Positions 17,347 to 25,366 are shown, counted from the stretch's first letter. The stretch is 25,948 nt of DNA from JAWXTS01 sp044433305 (GCA_044433305.1 JAWXTS010000019.1:1-25948), one strand, 5' to 3'. Numbers and translations are program-made. The notes: generated by a model from the letters alone, not told the origin.

Positions 17347-18276
17347 TTATATATACAGTATGGCTATCAGCGAGCTTATGCTAATCAAGAACCATAGGCT
17401 CATTCCCAGGACTATGGGGCGTATGCCTGCGTGGCGTATGGTCTCGATAGAAAGGGTGCTGCCTATCAGAAATAGCGTTAGGCTAAGCATCTTGTGAGAG
17501 GCTGCCTTTATGATGCTTGACAGGCTCTGGTTGAGTGGAAAGTAGGTGTTGATAATCATGGCCACAACAAACAGCAGTACAAACCAAGGGATAGAAATTT
17601 TGCCACGGCTGCTATCGTTGCTAGATTTGAAGATGAAGGTCGAGACCAGAGAAAGCGGAATAATCCATAGGGCGCGTGTAAGCTTTACGGTGGTGGCAAT
17701 TTGAAGTGCCTGCTCGCCATAAATCTTGCTGGCTCCAACAACTGAGCTTGTGTCGTGAATGGCTATGGCAGCCCATGTACCAAACTGCTGCTGGCTCAAA
17801 TCTAACATGTGACCCAGAGTCGGGAAAATGAATAACGCTATGGCGTTGAGGGTGAAGACCACTGCCAGCGACATAGATATTTGGTTTGCGTTGGCCTTTA
17901 CTACGGGTGATATGGCTGCAATGGCACTACCGCCACAGATTGCTGTTCCTGACGATATGAGGTAGCCCAGCTTGCGTTCGACTTTGAAGTAGCGTGCAAG
18001 CAGCATTCCTAGAACCATGACCATCACAACAGAGAATATAGTGAACATGATGCCCTCGGATGAAGATTTGATGGACTCCATAAGGTTCATGCCAAAGCCC
18101 AGTCCAACTACCGATGCTTGAAGTAGATACTTAGATGCTTTGAGTGTTTGTTGTTTAAATACCACTCCTGCACATAGGGCGAAAACTATACCCATAAATA
18201 GAGATAATGCAGGAGGTAGGAAGATTGCTCCAACTCCTAGGGCCAAGAATAATGTTTGTTTTACTGATGTTTTCAT
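17347..18276 (-). CDS. YeiH-family putative sulfate/anion exporter
   Basis: A 309-residue polytopic membrane protein with eight to ten hydrophobic helices. The family signature GTAICGGSAIAAISPV lies near residue 110, and a second conserved segment, AIHDTSSVVGASKIYG, lies near residue 168. Both are typical of the YeiH/UPF0324 family, annotated as putative sulfate exporters; transport has been inferred for relatives rather than shown here. As in many genomes, it sits beside a lysR gene, here 59 bases upstream on the same strand. It has its own -7 box and an interrupted dyad across the promoter, so regulation by that LysR protein is likely. The 3' end meets sppA with a two-base gap. Confidence 0.88.
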   Translation of the reverse strand: MKTSVKQTLFLALGVGAIFLPPALSLFMGIVFALCAGVVFKQQTLKASKYLLQASVVGLGFGMNLMESIKSSSEGIMFTIFSVVMVMVLGMLLARYFKVERKLGYLISSGTAICGGSAIAAISPVVKANANQISMSLAVVFTLNAIALFIFPTLGHMLDLSQQQFGTWAAIAIHDTSSVVGASKIYGEQALQIATTVKLTRALWIIPLSLVSTFIFKSSNDSSRGKISIPWFVLLFVVAMIINTYFPLNQSLSSIIKAASHKMLSLTLFLIGSTLSIETIRHAGIRPIVLGMSLWFLISISSLIAILYI

Positions 18277-18280
18277 GACT

Positions 18281-18315
18281 GATTAATTTGATGCAAAGCT
18301 ATTGCAAAATTAATC
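18281..18315. promoter_or_regulatory. Interrupted dyad over the yeiH promoter (candidate operator)
   Basis: GATTAATTT (18281-18289) is an exact inverted match of AAATTAATC (18307-18315). Inside them TGCAA (18292-18296) is inverted as TTGCA (18302-18306), so two nested arms are centred near 18298. The dyad covers the -7 box, making it a good candidate for a repressor or LysR site. Most of it lies before the predicted transcript start, so an RNA hairpin is unlikely. Confidence 0.6.
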
Positions 18316-18326
18316 AACGTGCCAAT
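18294..18326 (-). promoter_or_regulatory. yeiH promoter (TTGG ... TAGCTTTG)
   Basis: On the minus strand, TAGCTTTG (18301-18294) is an exact TAnnTTTG box, and ATTGG (18326-18322) lies about 20 bases upstream as a partial -33. It would give a leader of about ten bases before the yeiH ATG. Confidence 0.6.
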
Positions 18327-18335
18327 ACAAAATTG

Positions 18336-19229
18336 TTATCTATAATAACTTTTGGTTATGGCTAGTGTGAAGTCAGCAAATTTTTCGGCCAAGCGATTCT
18401 GGCTGCCTATGCGTGAGATGAACGAGAAATCGCGCTTTAACTCAACGTCTTTGATGTCTATGATGCGTAACTCATTGTGTTTGAGTTCGTCTATTATTGC
18501 AGCTACGGATACGATAGCATAGCTGTTGCCATCTATGACATAGCGTTTTATTGCTTCGCTGCTGCCCAGTTGTATGCGTAGGTTTAGCTCTGAGAGTGAT
18601 ATTCTACGGTCTTTTAGCTCGTTTATTATGACCTCAAGTGTGCCCGATCCATTCTCACGTAGAACCAAAGGTAATAAGAGAAGCTCTTGGAGAGAGACTT
18701 CCTCGACCTTGTTTTTGGTAGAAGAGATAAGAACCAACTCGTCGTGGGCAAAGAATCTATAATGAAAATCTTTCTTGTGTGTGGCTCCCTCGACAAGGCC
18801 CAAATCTATTTTGTTGCTAGAGATAAGGCTCTCGATGTAGTTGGTGTTGCCGCTTACCAGAGACAATTTTATGTTGGGGAAGCGACTCATGAACTTTGAG
18901 ATAATCTTGGGTAGCACGTATTGTGCTATTGTGGTGCTGGCACCTATGACTATTTCGCCCGTGTCGTTGTGGCTCAACAGGTTCATCTCAAATTCTAGGT
19001 CTTTGTATTTGTCGACCAGACTTTGGGCAAAGGCTTTGAATACCTCGCCGCTGCTAGTTAGTGTTACTTTGCTCTTGCTTCTCTCGAATAGCTGTACTCC
19101 ATAGTTGCTTTCAAGTTCGTTGATATGTTTTGAGATGGCAGGCTGTGAGATACCTAGCTCTTGGGCTGCCTTGGTGAAGTTGAGATTGCGAGCAACGCTT
19201 AGAAATACTATGAGCCTGAAGTCATTCAT
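18336..19229 (-). CDS. LysR-type transcriptional regulator
   Basis: A 297-residue LysR-family protein. The N-terminal winged helix-turn-helix is complete: FLSVARNLNFTKAAQELGIS, then QPAISKHINELESNYGVQLF, then ERSKSKVTLTSSG. A linker helix follows, then the two-lobed effector domain beginning near residue 90 (GEIVIGASTTIAQYVLP), of the CysB/CbbR/YeiE-like kind. Its start is nine bases after the cat stop codon, so it is probably the last gene of a galE-cat-lysR transcript. The adjacent yeiH gene has its own promoter overlapped by a dyad, so yeiH is the likely target. The effector is unknown. Confidence 0.92.
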   Translation of the reverse strand: MNDFRLIVFLSVARNLNFTKAAQELGISQPAISKHINELESNYGVQLFERSKSKVTLTSSGEVFKAFAQSLVDKYKDLEFEMNLLSHNDTGEIVIGASTTIAQYVLPKIISKFMSRFPNIKLSLVSGNTNYIESLISSNKIDLGLVEGATHKKDFHYRFFAHDELVLISSTKNKVEEVSLQELLLLPLVLRENGSGTLEVIINELKDRRISLSELNLRIQLGSSEAIKRYVIDGNSYAIVSVAAIIDELKHNELRIIDIKDVELKRDFSFISRIGSQNRLAEKFADFTLAITKSYYR

Positions 19230-19238
19230 TGCCTCTTT

Positions 19239-19868
19239 CTAGTAGGTGTCTAGCGTGTTTTGTAGCTTGTTGAAGAATGTGGTTAGGTGCTCGCCATCGA
19301 CAAAGCCGTGGTGGGCACATAGAGCCACAGGCATGCTGAAGTTCTCATCTACCTTGCCTACATTGACAAGCGGAAAACTGCTGCCGCCCTTTCTTTCTAG
19401 CGTAAAGCCTATTGAGGTGAATGATAGCCCCGGCAATGCACTTACGCATATAAGGTTGTTGTCGCTGCTGCTGTTTTCGGCAGAGTAGGGAGGTTTGTCG
19501 CCAGCCGAGGCTATAAGTTCCTTGGCTGTGCGATAAAACTCTTGTTTGTCCTTGATATAAGGGAAACGGATAGAGGCAAAGCTATTCATGCCCTCTAGCT
19601 TGATAGGTGCTATGGCATCTATGGTGTCATAGCAAACAATCTCTTGCTGAGGACTTACGCGAAAACGAAATTCCTCTATCTGGTTGAAGGTGTCGAGTAT
19701 GGCATATAGATAATAAACAAAAAAGGATTCGGAGCGTTGTTTGGCCAGCTCGCGAGAGTGCTTGCAATTAACGTTGCAGGTGATGCTTACATAGGGGTCT
19801 ATGAAAGTCTCGAAAAATTCGTAGTTGGCCTTGCGTGCCCAAGTGTTTTTGTCTATAATCTTTTTCAT
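19239..19868 (-). CDS. Chloramphenicol acetyltransferase-like protein
   Basis: A 209-residue cytoplasmic protein of the CAT fold, which forms trimers and transfers acetyl groups from acetyl-CoA. The active-site motif HHGFVDG near the C-terminus matches the family HHxxxDG, with the second His as catalytic base. The N-terminal WARKANYEFFETFIDPYVSI and the central SFFVYYLYAI also fit. I chose the ATG at 19868 (MKKIIDKNTW); the frame is open 16 codons further but that would run into galE. Chromosomal CAT-like genes of this type are widespread in Bacteroidales, and activity on chloramphenicol is not certain. It lies eight bases after galE and nine before lysR, so the three are probably co-transcribed. 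Confidence 0.87.
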   Translation of the reverse strand: MKKIIDKNTWARKANYEFFETFIDPYVSITCNVNCKHSRELAKQRSESFFVYYLYAILDTFNQIEEFRFRVSPQQEIVCYDTIDAIAPIKLEGMNSFASIRFPYIKDKQEFYRTAKELIASAGDKPPYSAENSSSDNNLICVSALPGLSFTSIGFTLERKGGSSFPLVNVGKVDENFSMPVALCAHHGFVDGEHLTTFFNKLQNTLDTY

Positions 19869-19876
19869 ACGCTTAT

Positions 19877-20905
19877 TTACTCTTCTATGCCTCGTAGTTG
19901 TTTCTCCCAGTTCCATGCTGCGCGAAGTGTGTCTTCGATGTCGCGCTCAGCTTTCCAGCCTAGCTCATTCTCTGTGTAAGATGAGTCGGCCCAGATTTTC
20001 TCTATATCACCCTCGCGGCGTGGTACAATCTTGTAAGGAACTTTCTTGCCCGTAGCTTTCTCGAATAGGTTGATAAGCTCTAGAACCGAGCGGCCTGCAC
20101 CTGTACCTACGTTGAAAGCCTCGCAGCTCTTTTTGTTCTTGCCCTCGATAAGGCGAGTAACTGCTACAACGTGAACCTTGGCAAGGTCTATCACGTCGAT
20201 GTAGTCGCGGATAGGAGTGCCATCAGGGGTGTTGTAGTCGTCGCCAAAGACGCTCAAGCAATCGCGTAGACCTGCTGTGGTTTGAGTGATAAATGGAAGT
20301 AGGTTAGATGGTACGCCGATTGGAAGCTCGCCAATAAGTGCTGAAGTGTGTGCTCCAATAGGGTTGAAGTAGCGTAGAGATATGGCCTTGACATTGTCAT
20401 AGGCGTGGGTAGAATCTTCGATGATTTTCTCGCATACGTTCTTAGTGTTGCCGTAAGGAGATGTTGGTTTTGCAAATGGTGTATCTTCGGTTACGGGAAG
20501 CTGCTCTGGCTGTCCGTAAACGGTGCATGAAGATGAGAAAACAAGATTCTGGGTGCCGTTTTCTCGCATAAGCTCCATAAGTGTTATTAATGAGCCTAAA
20601 TTGTTGTGATAATAGTGTAAAGGGGTCTTAACTGAGTCGCCAACAGCCTTGGCGGCAGCAAAATGTATGACAGCATCAATGTTGTTTTCTTTGAAAACTT
20701 TGTCGAAATTTTTGCAGTCAAGGCAATCAAGCTCGTAAAATTTAACGTCTGTGCCAGTTATTTTTTTGATGTTTTCGACCGCCGAAGCCTCAGAATTTGA
20801 TAAATTGTCGACGATAACTACTTGATAACCAGCGTTTATTAGCTCAACTGCTGTGTGGGAGCCAATGTAGCCTGCGCCTCCCGTAACCAGAACGGTTTTT
20901 TTCAT
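19877..20905 (-). CDS. galE: UDP-glucose 4-epimerase
   Basis: This 342-residue short-chain dehydrogenase-type enzyme interconverts UDP-glucose and UDP-galactose with bound NAD. The Rossmann motif VTGGAGYIGSH is at residues 7-17. The catalytic pair is the Ser/Thr in SSSCTVYG and the Tyr-Lys of SPYGNTK near residue 151. The substrate region RYFNPIGAH and the C-terminal NVGTGAGRSVLEL are present. Length fits the family. It supplies sugar nucleotides for envelope glycans, consistent with manA on the opposite side of the shared promoter region. It is the first gene of a minus-strand run with cat and lysR and has a TACCTTTG box 29 bases before its ATG. Confidence 0.96.
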   Translation of the reverse strand: MKKTVLVTGGAGYIGSHTAVELINAGYQVVIVDNLSNSEASAVENIKKITGTDVKFYELDCLDCKNFDKVFKENNIDAVIHFAAAKAVGDSVKTPLHYYHNNLGSLITLMELMRENGTQNLVFSSSCTVYGQPEQLPVTEDTPFAKPTSPYGNTKNVCEKIIEDSTHAYDNVKAISLRYFNPIGAHTSALIGELPIGVPSNLLPFITQTTAGLRDCLSVFGDDYNTPDGTPIRDYIDVIDLAKVHVVAVTRLIEGKNKKSCEAFNVGTGAGRSVLELINLFEKATGKKVPYKIVPRREGDIEKIWADSSYTENELGWKAERDIEDTLRAAWNWEKQLRGIEE

Positions 20906-20933
20906 GTGTGTATTATATTAATTAAAATCACCA

Positions 20934-20941
20934 CAAAGGTA
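20934..20941 (-). promoter_or_regulatory. galE -7 promoter box (TACCTTTG)
   Basis: Read on the minus strand the bases are TACCTTTG, an exact Bacteroidetes -7 box, 29 bases before the galE ATG. Its -33 region falls on the -7 box of the divergent manA promoter. Confidence 0.65.
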
Positions 20942-20961
20942 ATAAATAAACTAATAAGTTG

Positions 20962-20969
20962 TATATTTG
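20962..20969 (+). promoter_or_regulatory. manA -7 promoter box (TATATTTG)
   Basis: TATATTTG is an exact TAnnTTTG match, 22 bases before the manA ATG at 20992. Because the in-frame TTG at 20959 lies before this box, translation from it is unlikely. No separate -33 TTTG is visible. Confidence 0.6.
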
Positions 20970-20991
20970 TCTCTTAAATACAAAATTTAAT

Positions 20992-21963
20992 ATGTTATAT
21001 CCTTTAAAGTTTAAGCCACGTTATAAAGAGCGTGTGTGGGGAGGGAATAATCTTGAACAGATTTTTGGCAAGAAGCTCCCTGACAATAAACATATAGGCG
21101 AAAGCTGGGAACTCTCGACACTTGAGGGTGACGACTCTCAGGTGGCCGAAGGCCGTCTGGAAGACAACGACTTGTCAGAACTCATAGAGGTCTTTATGGG
21201 TGACTTGGTGGGCGACTCGGTGTACGCTAAATTTGGCTTAGAGTTTCCTGTGCTGGTAAAGTTCTTGGATGTTAGTGAGAGTCTGTCGGTTCAGGTGCAC
21301 CCTGATAACGCGATTGCCGCAGAACGCCATGGCTGCATGGGTAAAACAGAAATGTGGTATATCATAGATGCCCAAGAGGGTTCTCGCATAGGTCTAGGTT
21401 TTAAACCAGGTGTGACACTGGAGATGTATGAGCAGGCTTTGGCCATGGGCGAAGTTGAGAACCTGCTTAATATAATAGAGGTATTCAAGGGCGACTGTTT
21501 CTTGATTCCTGCTGGCACGGTTCACTTTATAGGTGGCGGAATATTGCTTGCCGAGATTCAACAGACATCAGATATAACATATAGAGTATATGACTGGGGC
21601 CGAGAGGGTGTGGCAGGTAAGATGAGAGAGCTACATACGGACCTTGCAGCAGAGGCTATGAACTTCGACACTTCGGCCATGCGTCTATGTGTTACCAAAC
21701 CACCTATGGTTAATAATCCTGTGAATATTGTTAATAGTGAGCATTTTGTGACTCAGCTACTAAAGGTAGAGGGTGAGATGCTTAGGGATTACTTGACTCT
21801 AGATTCTTTTGTGATATATGTTTGTGTCGAGGGTAGTGCTATGTTGAATGATACCCCTATAAAAGTAGGCGAGACAGTGCTTATACCTGCCATGTACGAG
21901 AGACTAAACATCAAGGGCGATGCCATCTTGCTAGAAACATTTATGACCATAGATACCGAATAA
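20992..21963 (+). CDS. manA: Mannose-6-phosphate isomerase, class I
   Basis: This enzyme of about 323 residues interconverts mannose-6-phosphate and fructose-6-phosphate, feeding GDP-mannose synthesis. It belongs to the short class I cupin group. Metal ligands and active-site motifs are visible: SVQVHPDN near residue 98, GKTEMWYI, then IPAGTVHFIGGG near 175 and LAEIQQTSDITYRVYDWGR with the catalytic Arg. The C-terminal part is a second cupin-like domain. I chose the ATG at 20992 (MLYPLKFKPRYKERVWGG), the usual N-terminus of the family, because the TTG upstream precedes the promoter. It ends two bases before the dCMP deaminase ATG and is therefore its operon partner. Confidence 0.93.
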   Translation: MLYPLKFKPRYKERVWGGNNLEQIFGKKLPDNKHIGESWELSTLEGDDSQVAEGRLEDNDLSELIEVFMGDLVGDSVYAKFGLEFPVLVKFLDVSESLSVQVHPDNAIAAERHGCMGKTEMWYIIDAQEGSRIGLGFKPGVTLEMYEQALAMGEVENLLNIIEVFKGDCFLIPAGTVHFIGGGILLAEIQQTSDITYRVYDWGREGVAGKMRELHTDLAAEAMNFDTSAMRLCVTKPPMVNNPVNIVNSEHFVTQLLKVEGEMLRDYLTLDSFVIYVCVEGSAMLNDTPIKVGETVLIPAMYERLNIKGDAILLETFMTIDTE

Positions 21964-21965
21964 TT

Positions 21966-22397
21966 ATGGGATACCAAGAAAATAAACAACACCAGATAGA
22001 TGTGCGCTACATGAAGATGGCGCAGATTTGGGCCACAAACTCCTATTGTGTGCGTCGCCAAGTGGGTGCGCTGATAGTCAAAGATATGATGATAATATCT
22101 GATGGATTCAATGGTACGCCTTCAGGTTTTGAGAATGTTTGCGAGGATGAGGCAGGCCTTACAAAGCCTTATGTGCTGCATGCCGAGGCAAACGCTATAA
22201 CCAAGGTGGCAAAGAGCAATAACTCCAGCATAGGAGCCACGCTATATGTAACTTCGGCACCCTGTATAGAGTGCTCGAAGTTGATTATTCAGTCTGGTAT
22301 TCGCCGTGTAGTATTCTCAGATGACTATCACAGCGAGGCAGGTCTAGAGCTACTTGAAAGAGTAGGTATAGAGGTTGTTAAGATTGATTGCAAATAA
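21966..22397 (+). CDS. dCMP deaminase family protein
   Basis: A 143-residue zinc-dependent cytidine/deoxycytidylate deaminase-fold protein. The zinc site is complete: His72 and catalytic Glu74 in LHAEANAI, and Cys100 and Cys103 in APCIECSK. Also typical are RRQVGALIVKD and SDGFNGTPSGFENVCED near the N-terminus. Family members convert dCMP to dUMP for thymidylate synthesis; ComEB relatives share the fold, so the exact substrate is inferred. The start lies two bases after the manA stop, so it is co-transcribed with manA although the functions are unrelated. Its last 20 bases overlap the end of the convergent aroB gene. Confidence 0.92.
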   Translation: MGYQENKQHQIDVRYMKMAQIWATNSYCVRRQVGALIVKDMMIISDGFNGTPSGFENVCEDEAGLTKPYVLHAEANAITKVAKSNNSSIGATLYVTSAPCIECSKLIIQSGIRRVVFSDDYHSEAGLELLERVGIEVVKIDCK

Positions 22398-23418
22398 GAG
22401 CCTCTAGTTTATCAAGCGTGTAAGGAACGATAACCGCTTCGCCTATACTCTTTATTAATATAAGGTCTAGGTGGTTGGTTTCTTTCTTCTTGTCAGACAA
22501 AAGGGCTTTGTAGAGACGGTGATTGTCTATGCCGCTGGTTAGTGGTAGCCCCATGTTTTCTATTGCTTTCTTGATTCTCTGGGCATCGTCGCTGTTCAGA
22601 AGTCCTTCTTTTACGCTTATATCTGCTATTGTTGCCATGCCTATGGCTACGGCCTCACCATGTAGGAAGTCGCTACTGCACTTCTCAACTGCGTGGGCTA
22701 TGGTATGCCCAAGGTTAAGCAGCTTGCGGCGGCCACTCTCGCGCTCGTCGCTTTCAACAACATCTGCTTTGAGCTTGACGGCTCCCATGACAGCTTCGAG
22801 AAGAAGCTCGTTGTTGCCAACTATTTGTTCGTAGCTGTGTTTCTCGAATAGCTCGAATAGCTCGCTACGACCCAGAACTCCACCCTTTACTATCTCTGAT
22901 ATGCCAGCTCTAACCTCGCGCACAGGCAATGTTTGAAGCATGTCCAAATCGCACAGTACAAACTCGGGTTGGTTGAAGCAGCCGATGATATTTTTGTAGC
23001 CATCAAGGTTGACTCCATCCTTGCCACCAACGCTGGCGTCTACCTGACCCAGAAGCGATGTTGATACAAAGCCAAAGCGTAGTCCGCGCATATAGGTTGA
23101 GGCGATGAAACCCGTGATGTCGGTAACAATGCCACCACCTATGCCAAGCAGGAAGGTCTTACGGTCCGCGCCCATTTCGAGCAGCTCGCGCCATATTTGT
23201 TCTGCTGTTTGCAGGGTCTTTATGGTCTCGCCAAGACCTATTAGTATATGTTCGTAGCTATTTATCAAATCTCCATAGAGTCGATGTATGTTTCTATCGG
23301 TAATAACGATAACTCTTACATCTTTAGGAAGAAAGCTATTTATGTCGTTAATTACCTGACCAACAGCTATTTGCGATTTTCTGTTCTCGCCACATTCGAT
23401 TTCAACAATCTGGTACAT
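22378..23418 (-). CDS. aroB: 3-dehydroquinate synthase
   Basis: This 346-residue enzyme closes the ring of DAHP to 3-dehydroquinate, the second step of the shikimate pathway, using NAD and zinc. The NAD-binding glycine loop LGIGGGIVTDITGFIAS is near residue 98, followed by YMRGLRFG and the SLLGQVDASVGGKDGVN active-site loop. Zinc ligands are in NLGHTIAHAVE and LHGEAVAIGM. I chose the ATG at 23418 (MYQIVEIECG); an earlier in-frame ATG at 23526 would run across the typA start and promoter. Length is normal. The 3' end overlaps the dCMP deaminase gene by 20 bases, tail to tail, with no terminator visible for either gene. Confidence 0.94.
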   Translation of the reverse strand: MYQIVEIECGENRKSQIAVGQVINDINSFLPKDVRVIVITDRNIHRLYGDLINSYEHILIGLGETIKTLQTAEQIWRELLEMGADRKTFLLGIGGGIVTDITGFIASTYMRGLRFGFVSTSLLGQVDASVGGKDGVNLDGYKNIIGCFNQPEFVLCDLDMLQTLPVREVRAGISEIVKGGVLGRSELFELFEKHSYEQIVGNNELLLEAVMGAVKLKADVVESDERESGRRKLLNLGHTIAHAVEKCSSDFLHGEAVAIGMATIADISVKEGLLNSDDAQRIKKAIENMGLPLTSGIDNHRLYKALLSDKKKETNHLDLILIKSIGEAVIVPYTLDKLEALICNQS

Positions 23419-23443
23419 ACAATTATATATTAAAATGTTACTA

Positions 23444-23451
23444 CAAAGATA
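23444..23451 (-). promoter_or_regulatory. aroB -7 promoter box (TATCTTTG)
   Basis: Minus-strand TATCTTTG, an exact -7 match, lies 26 bases before the aroB ATG. No clear -33 is seen; its place is taken by the divergent typA promoter. Confidence 0.6.
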
Positions 23452-23472
23452 CATTACTTTTGTAGAAATTTG

Positions 23473-23480
23473 TACCTTTG
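23473..23480 (+). promoter_or_regulatory. typA -7 promoter box (TACCTTTG)
   Basis: TACCTTTG is an exact TAnnTTTG box 21 bases before the typA ATG at 23502. A TTTG at 23459-23462 is too close (10 bases) to be a standard -33. The box rules out the in-frame TTG at 23478 as the real start. Confidence 0.65.
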
Positions 23481-23501
23481 TGCCCAAATCAATCCTTTCA
23501 G

Positions 23502-25304
23502 ATGCAAAAATTACGCAACATTGCAATTATTGCCCACGTTGACCACGGTAAAACTACCCTTGTTGACAAGATGATTCTTCAGGGCAATATTTTTAGAGAC
23601 ACTAGCAAAGCCGGTGAGCTCATTATGGATAACAATGACCTTGAGCGTGAAAGAGGTATTACCATTCTTTCTAAAAACGTCTCTGTAATTTACAAAGGCT
23701 ATAAGATCAATATTATCGATACCCCAGGTCACTCGGACTTTGGCGGTGAAGTAGAACGTGTGCTTAATATGGCTGATGGTGTGCTACTGCTTGTAGACGC
23801 CTTCGAGGGCACTATGCCACAAACTCGTTTTGTGCTTCAAAAGGCACTTGCGCTAGGTAAAAAACCTATCGTAGTTATCAACAAGGTAGATAAACCAAAC
23901 TGCCGCCCAGACTATGTTCATGAGCAGGTGTTTGATTTGATGTTTACCCTAGAGGCTAACGAAGATCAGCTAGACTTCCGTACTATCTACGGTAGTGCTA
24001 AGCAAGGCTGGATGTCGCATGTTGTGACAGAGCCAACAACGGATATTACTCCGCTTTTGGATGCCATCATAGACGATATACCTGAGCCATTTGTGGTTGA
24101 GGGTACGCCTCAGATGCTTATCACATCGCTAGAATACTCTTCTTATGTAGGTCGTATCGCTGTGGGTAAGGTTACACGCGGCTCACTTAAAGTGGGTATG
24201 CCTATAACGCTTGCCAAACGTGATAAGCTCACTAAGGTCAAAACTCGTATCAAAGAGCTTATGGTGTTTGACGGCTTGGGTAAGGTTAAGGTTGACGAGG
24301 TTCCTTGCGGTGAGATATGTGCTGTAACTGGTATCGAAGGTTTTGAAATCGGTGATACTATCTGCGACTTTGAGAACCCAGAGCAGCTAGAACCTATCGC
24401 TATCGACGAGCCAACAATGAGCATGTTGTTCACTATCAATGACTCTCCTTTCTATGGTAGAGAGGGTAAGTTTGTCACTTCACGTCACGTGAAGGACCGC
24501 CTAGAGAAAGAGCTAGAGAAGAACCTTGCCTTGCGTGTGGTTCAGGGTGAGACTGCCGATAGTTTCAACGTGTTTGGTCGCGGTGTACTTCACTTGTCTG
24601 TGCTTATCGAGACAATGCGTCGAGAGGGTTACGAGATTCAGGTTGGTCAGCCTCAAGTTATTATGAAAGAAATCGACGGGGTTAAATGTGAGCCAGTCGA
24701 GGAACTAACAATAGATATGCCAGAGGAGATTTCTGGTCGTGCCATCGAGCTTGCTACTCGCCGTAAGGGTGTTCTTATGAACATGACAACCATGGGCGAG
24801 CGTGTAAGACTTGAATTTGAGATTCCATCTCGTGGTATCATTGGTCTTCGTAGTAACTTGCTTACTGCAACGGCTGGTGAGGCTGTTATGTCACACAGAT
24901 TGAAAGGCTTTGAGCCTTACCGTGGTGATATTGAGGTGCGCACAAATGGCTCTATCATAGCTATGGAGACAGGTACAGTGTTTGCTTATGCCCTTAATAA
25001 ACTTCAGGATAGAGGTCGCTTCTTTGTGTCGCCACAAGAGGAGATTTATGCTGGTCAGGTTGTTGGTGAGAATAACCACGACACGGACATTGTGGTTAAC
25101 CTTACTAAGAGCAAGAAACTAACAAATATGCGTGCTAGTGGTTCGGATGACAAGGTGAGCCTTGCTCCTCCAATCATCTTCTCGCTAGAGGAGGCACTAG
25201 AATATATCAAGGATAATGAGTATGTGGAGATTACTCCAAACTCTATTCGTCTGCGTAAGATTCTTCTTGACGAGAACGAGCGTAAACGCCAAAGTCGCTC
25301 ATAG
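23502..25304 (+). CDS. typA: Translational GTPase TypA/BipA
   Basis: This 600-residue ribosome-binding GTPase of the EF-G-like class helps ribosome assembly and growth under stress, notably in the cold. The G domain has G1 AHVDHGKTT near residue 14, G2 ERGITI, G3 DTPGHSDFGG, and G4 NKVDKPN. Domain II, an EF-G III/V-like part and the TypA-specific C-terminal domain follow, including GIIGLRSNLLTATAGEA and the basic end RLRKILLDENERKR. The ATG at 23502 gives the standard N-terminus MQKLRNIAIIAHVDH. Length is normal for the family. It is divergent from aroB with closely packed promoters, and is followed by a hairpin terminator. Confidence 0.97.
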   Translation: MQKLRNIAIIAHVDHGKTTLVDKMILQGNIFRDTSKAGELIMDNNDLERERGITILSKNVSVIYKGYKINIIDTPGHSDFGGEVERVLNMADGVLLLVDAFEGTMPQTRFVLQKALALGKKPIVVINKVDKPNCRPDYVHEQVFDLMFTLEANEDQLDFRTIYGSAKQGWMSHVVTEPTTDITPLLDAIIDDIPEPFVVEGTPQMLITSLEYSSYVGRIAVGKVTRGSLKVGMPITLAKRDKLTKVKTRIKELMVFDGLGKVKVDEVPCGEICAVTGIEGFEIGDTICDFENPEQLEPIAIDEPTMSMLFTINDSPFYGREGKFVTSRHVKDRLEKELEKNLALRVVQGETADSFNVFGRGVLHLSVLIETMRREGYEIQVGQPQVIMKEIDGVKCEPVEELTIDMPEEISGRAIELATRRKGVLMNMTTMGERVRLEFEIPSRGIIGLRSNLLTATAGEAVMSHRLKGFEPYRGDIEVRTNGSIIAMETGTVFAYALNKLQDRGRFFVSPQEEIYAGQVVGENNHDTDIVVNLTKSKKLTNMRASGSDDKVSLAPPIIFSLEEALEYIKDNEYVEITPNSIRLRKILLDENERKRQSRS

Positions 25305-25325
25305 AGCTTCTTGGTAGATAAAATT

Positions 25326-25364
25326 AAGGGAATGACCATAGTATTACTTGTTGGTCATTCCCTT
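25326..25364. terminator. Bidirectional terminator of typA and rnr
   Basis: AAGGGAATGACCA (25326-25338) and TGGTCATTCCCTT (25352-25364) form a perfect 13-bp stem with a 13-base loop. The minus-strand tail TTAATTTTAT is T-rich, which suits rnr; the plus-strand tail CGTTATTT is weaker. If the 128-bp element next to it is removed, the hairpin starts two bases after the rnr stop codon. Confidence 0.8.
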
Positions 25365-25366
25365 CG

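Noticed and set aside
23419..23526. Longer aroB start at 23526.
   Set aside because: It would begin inside typA and cross both -7 boxes; the family N-terminus begins at the ATG at 23418.
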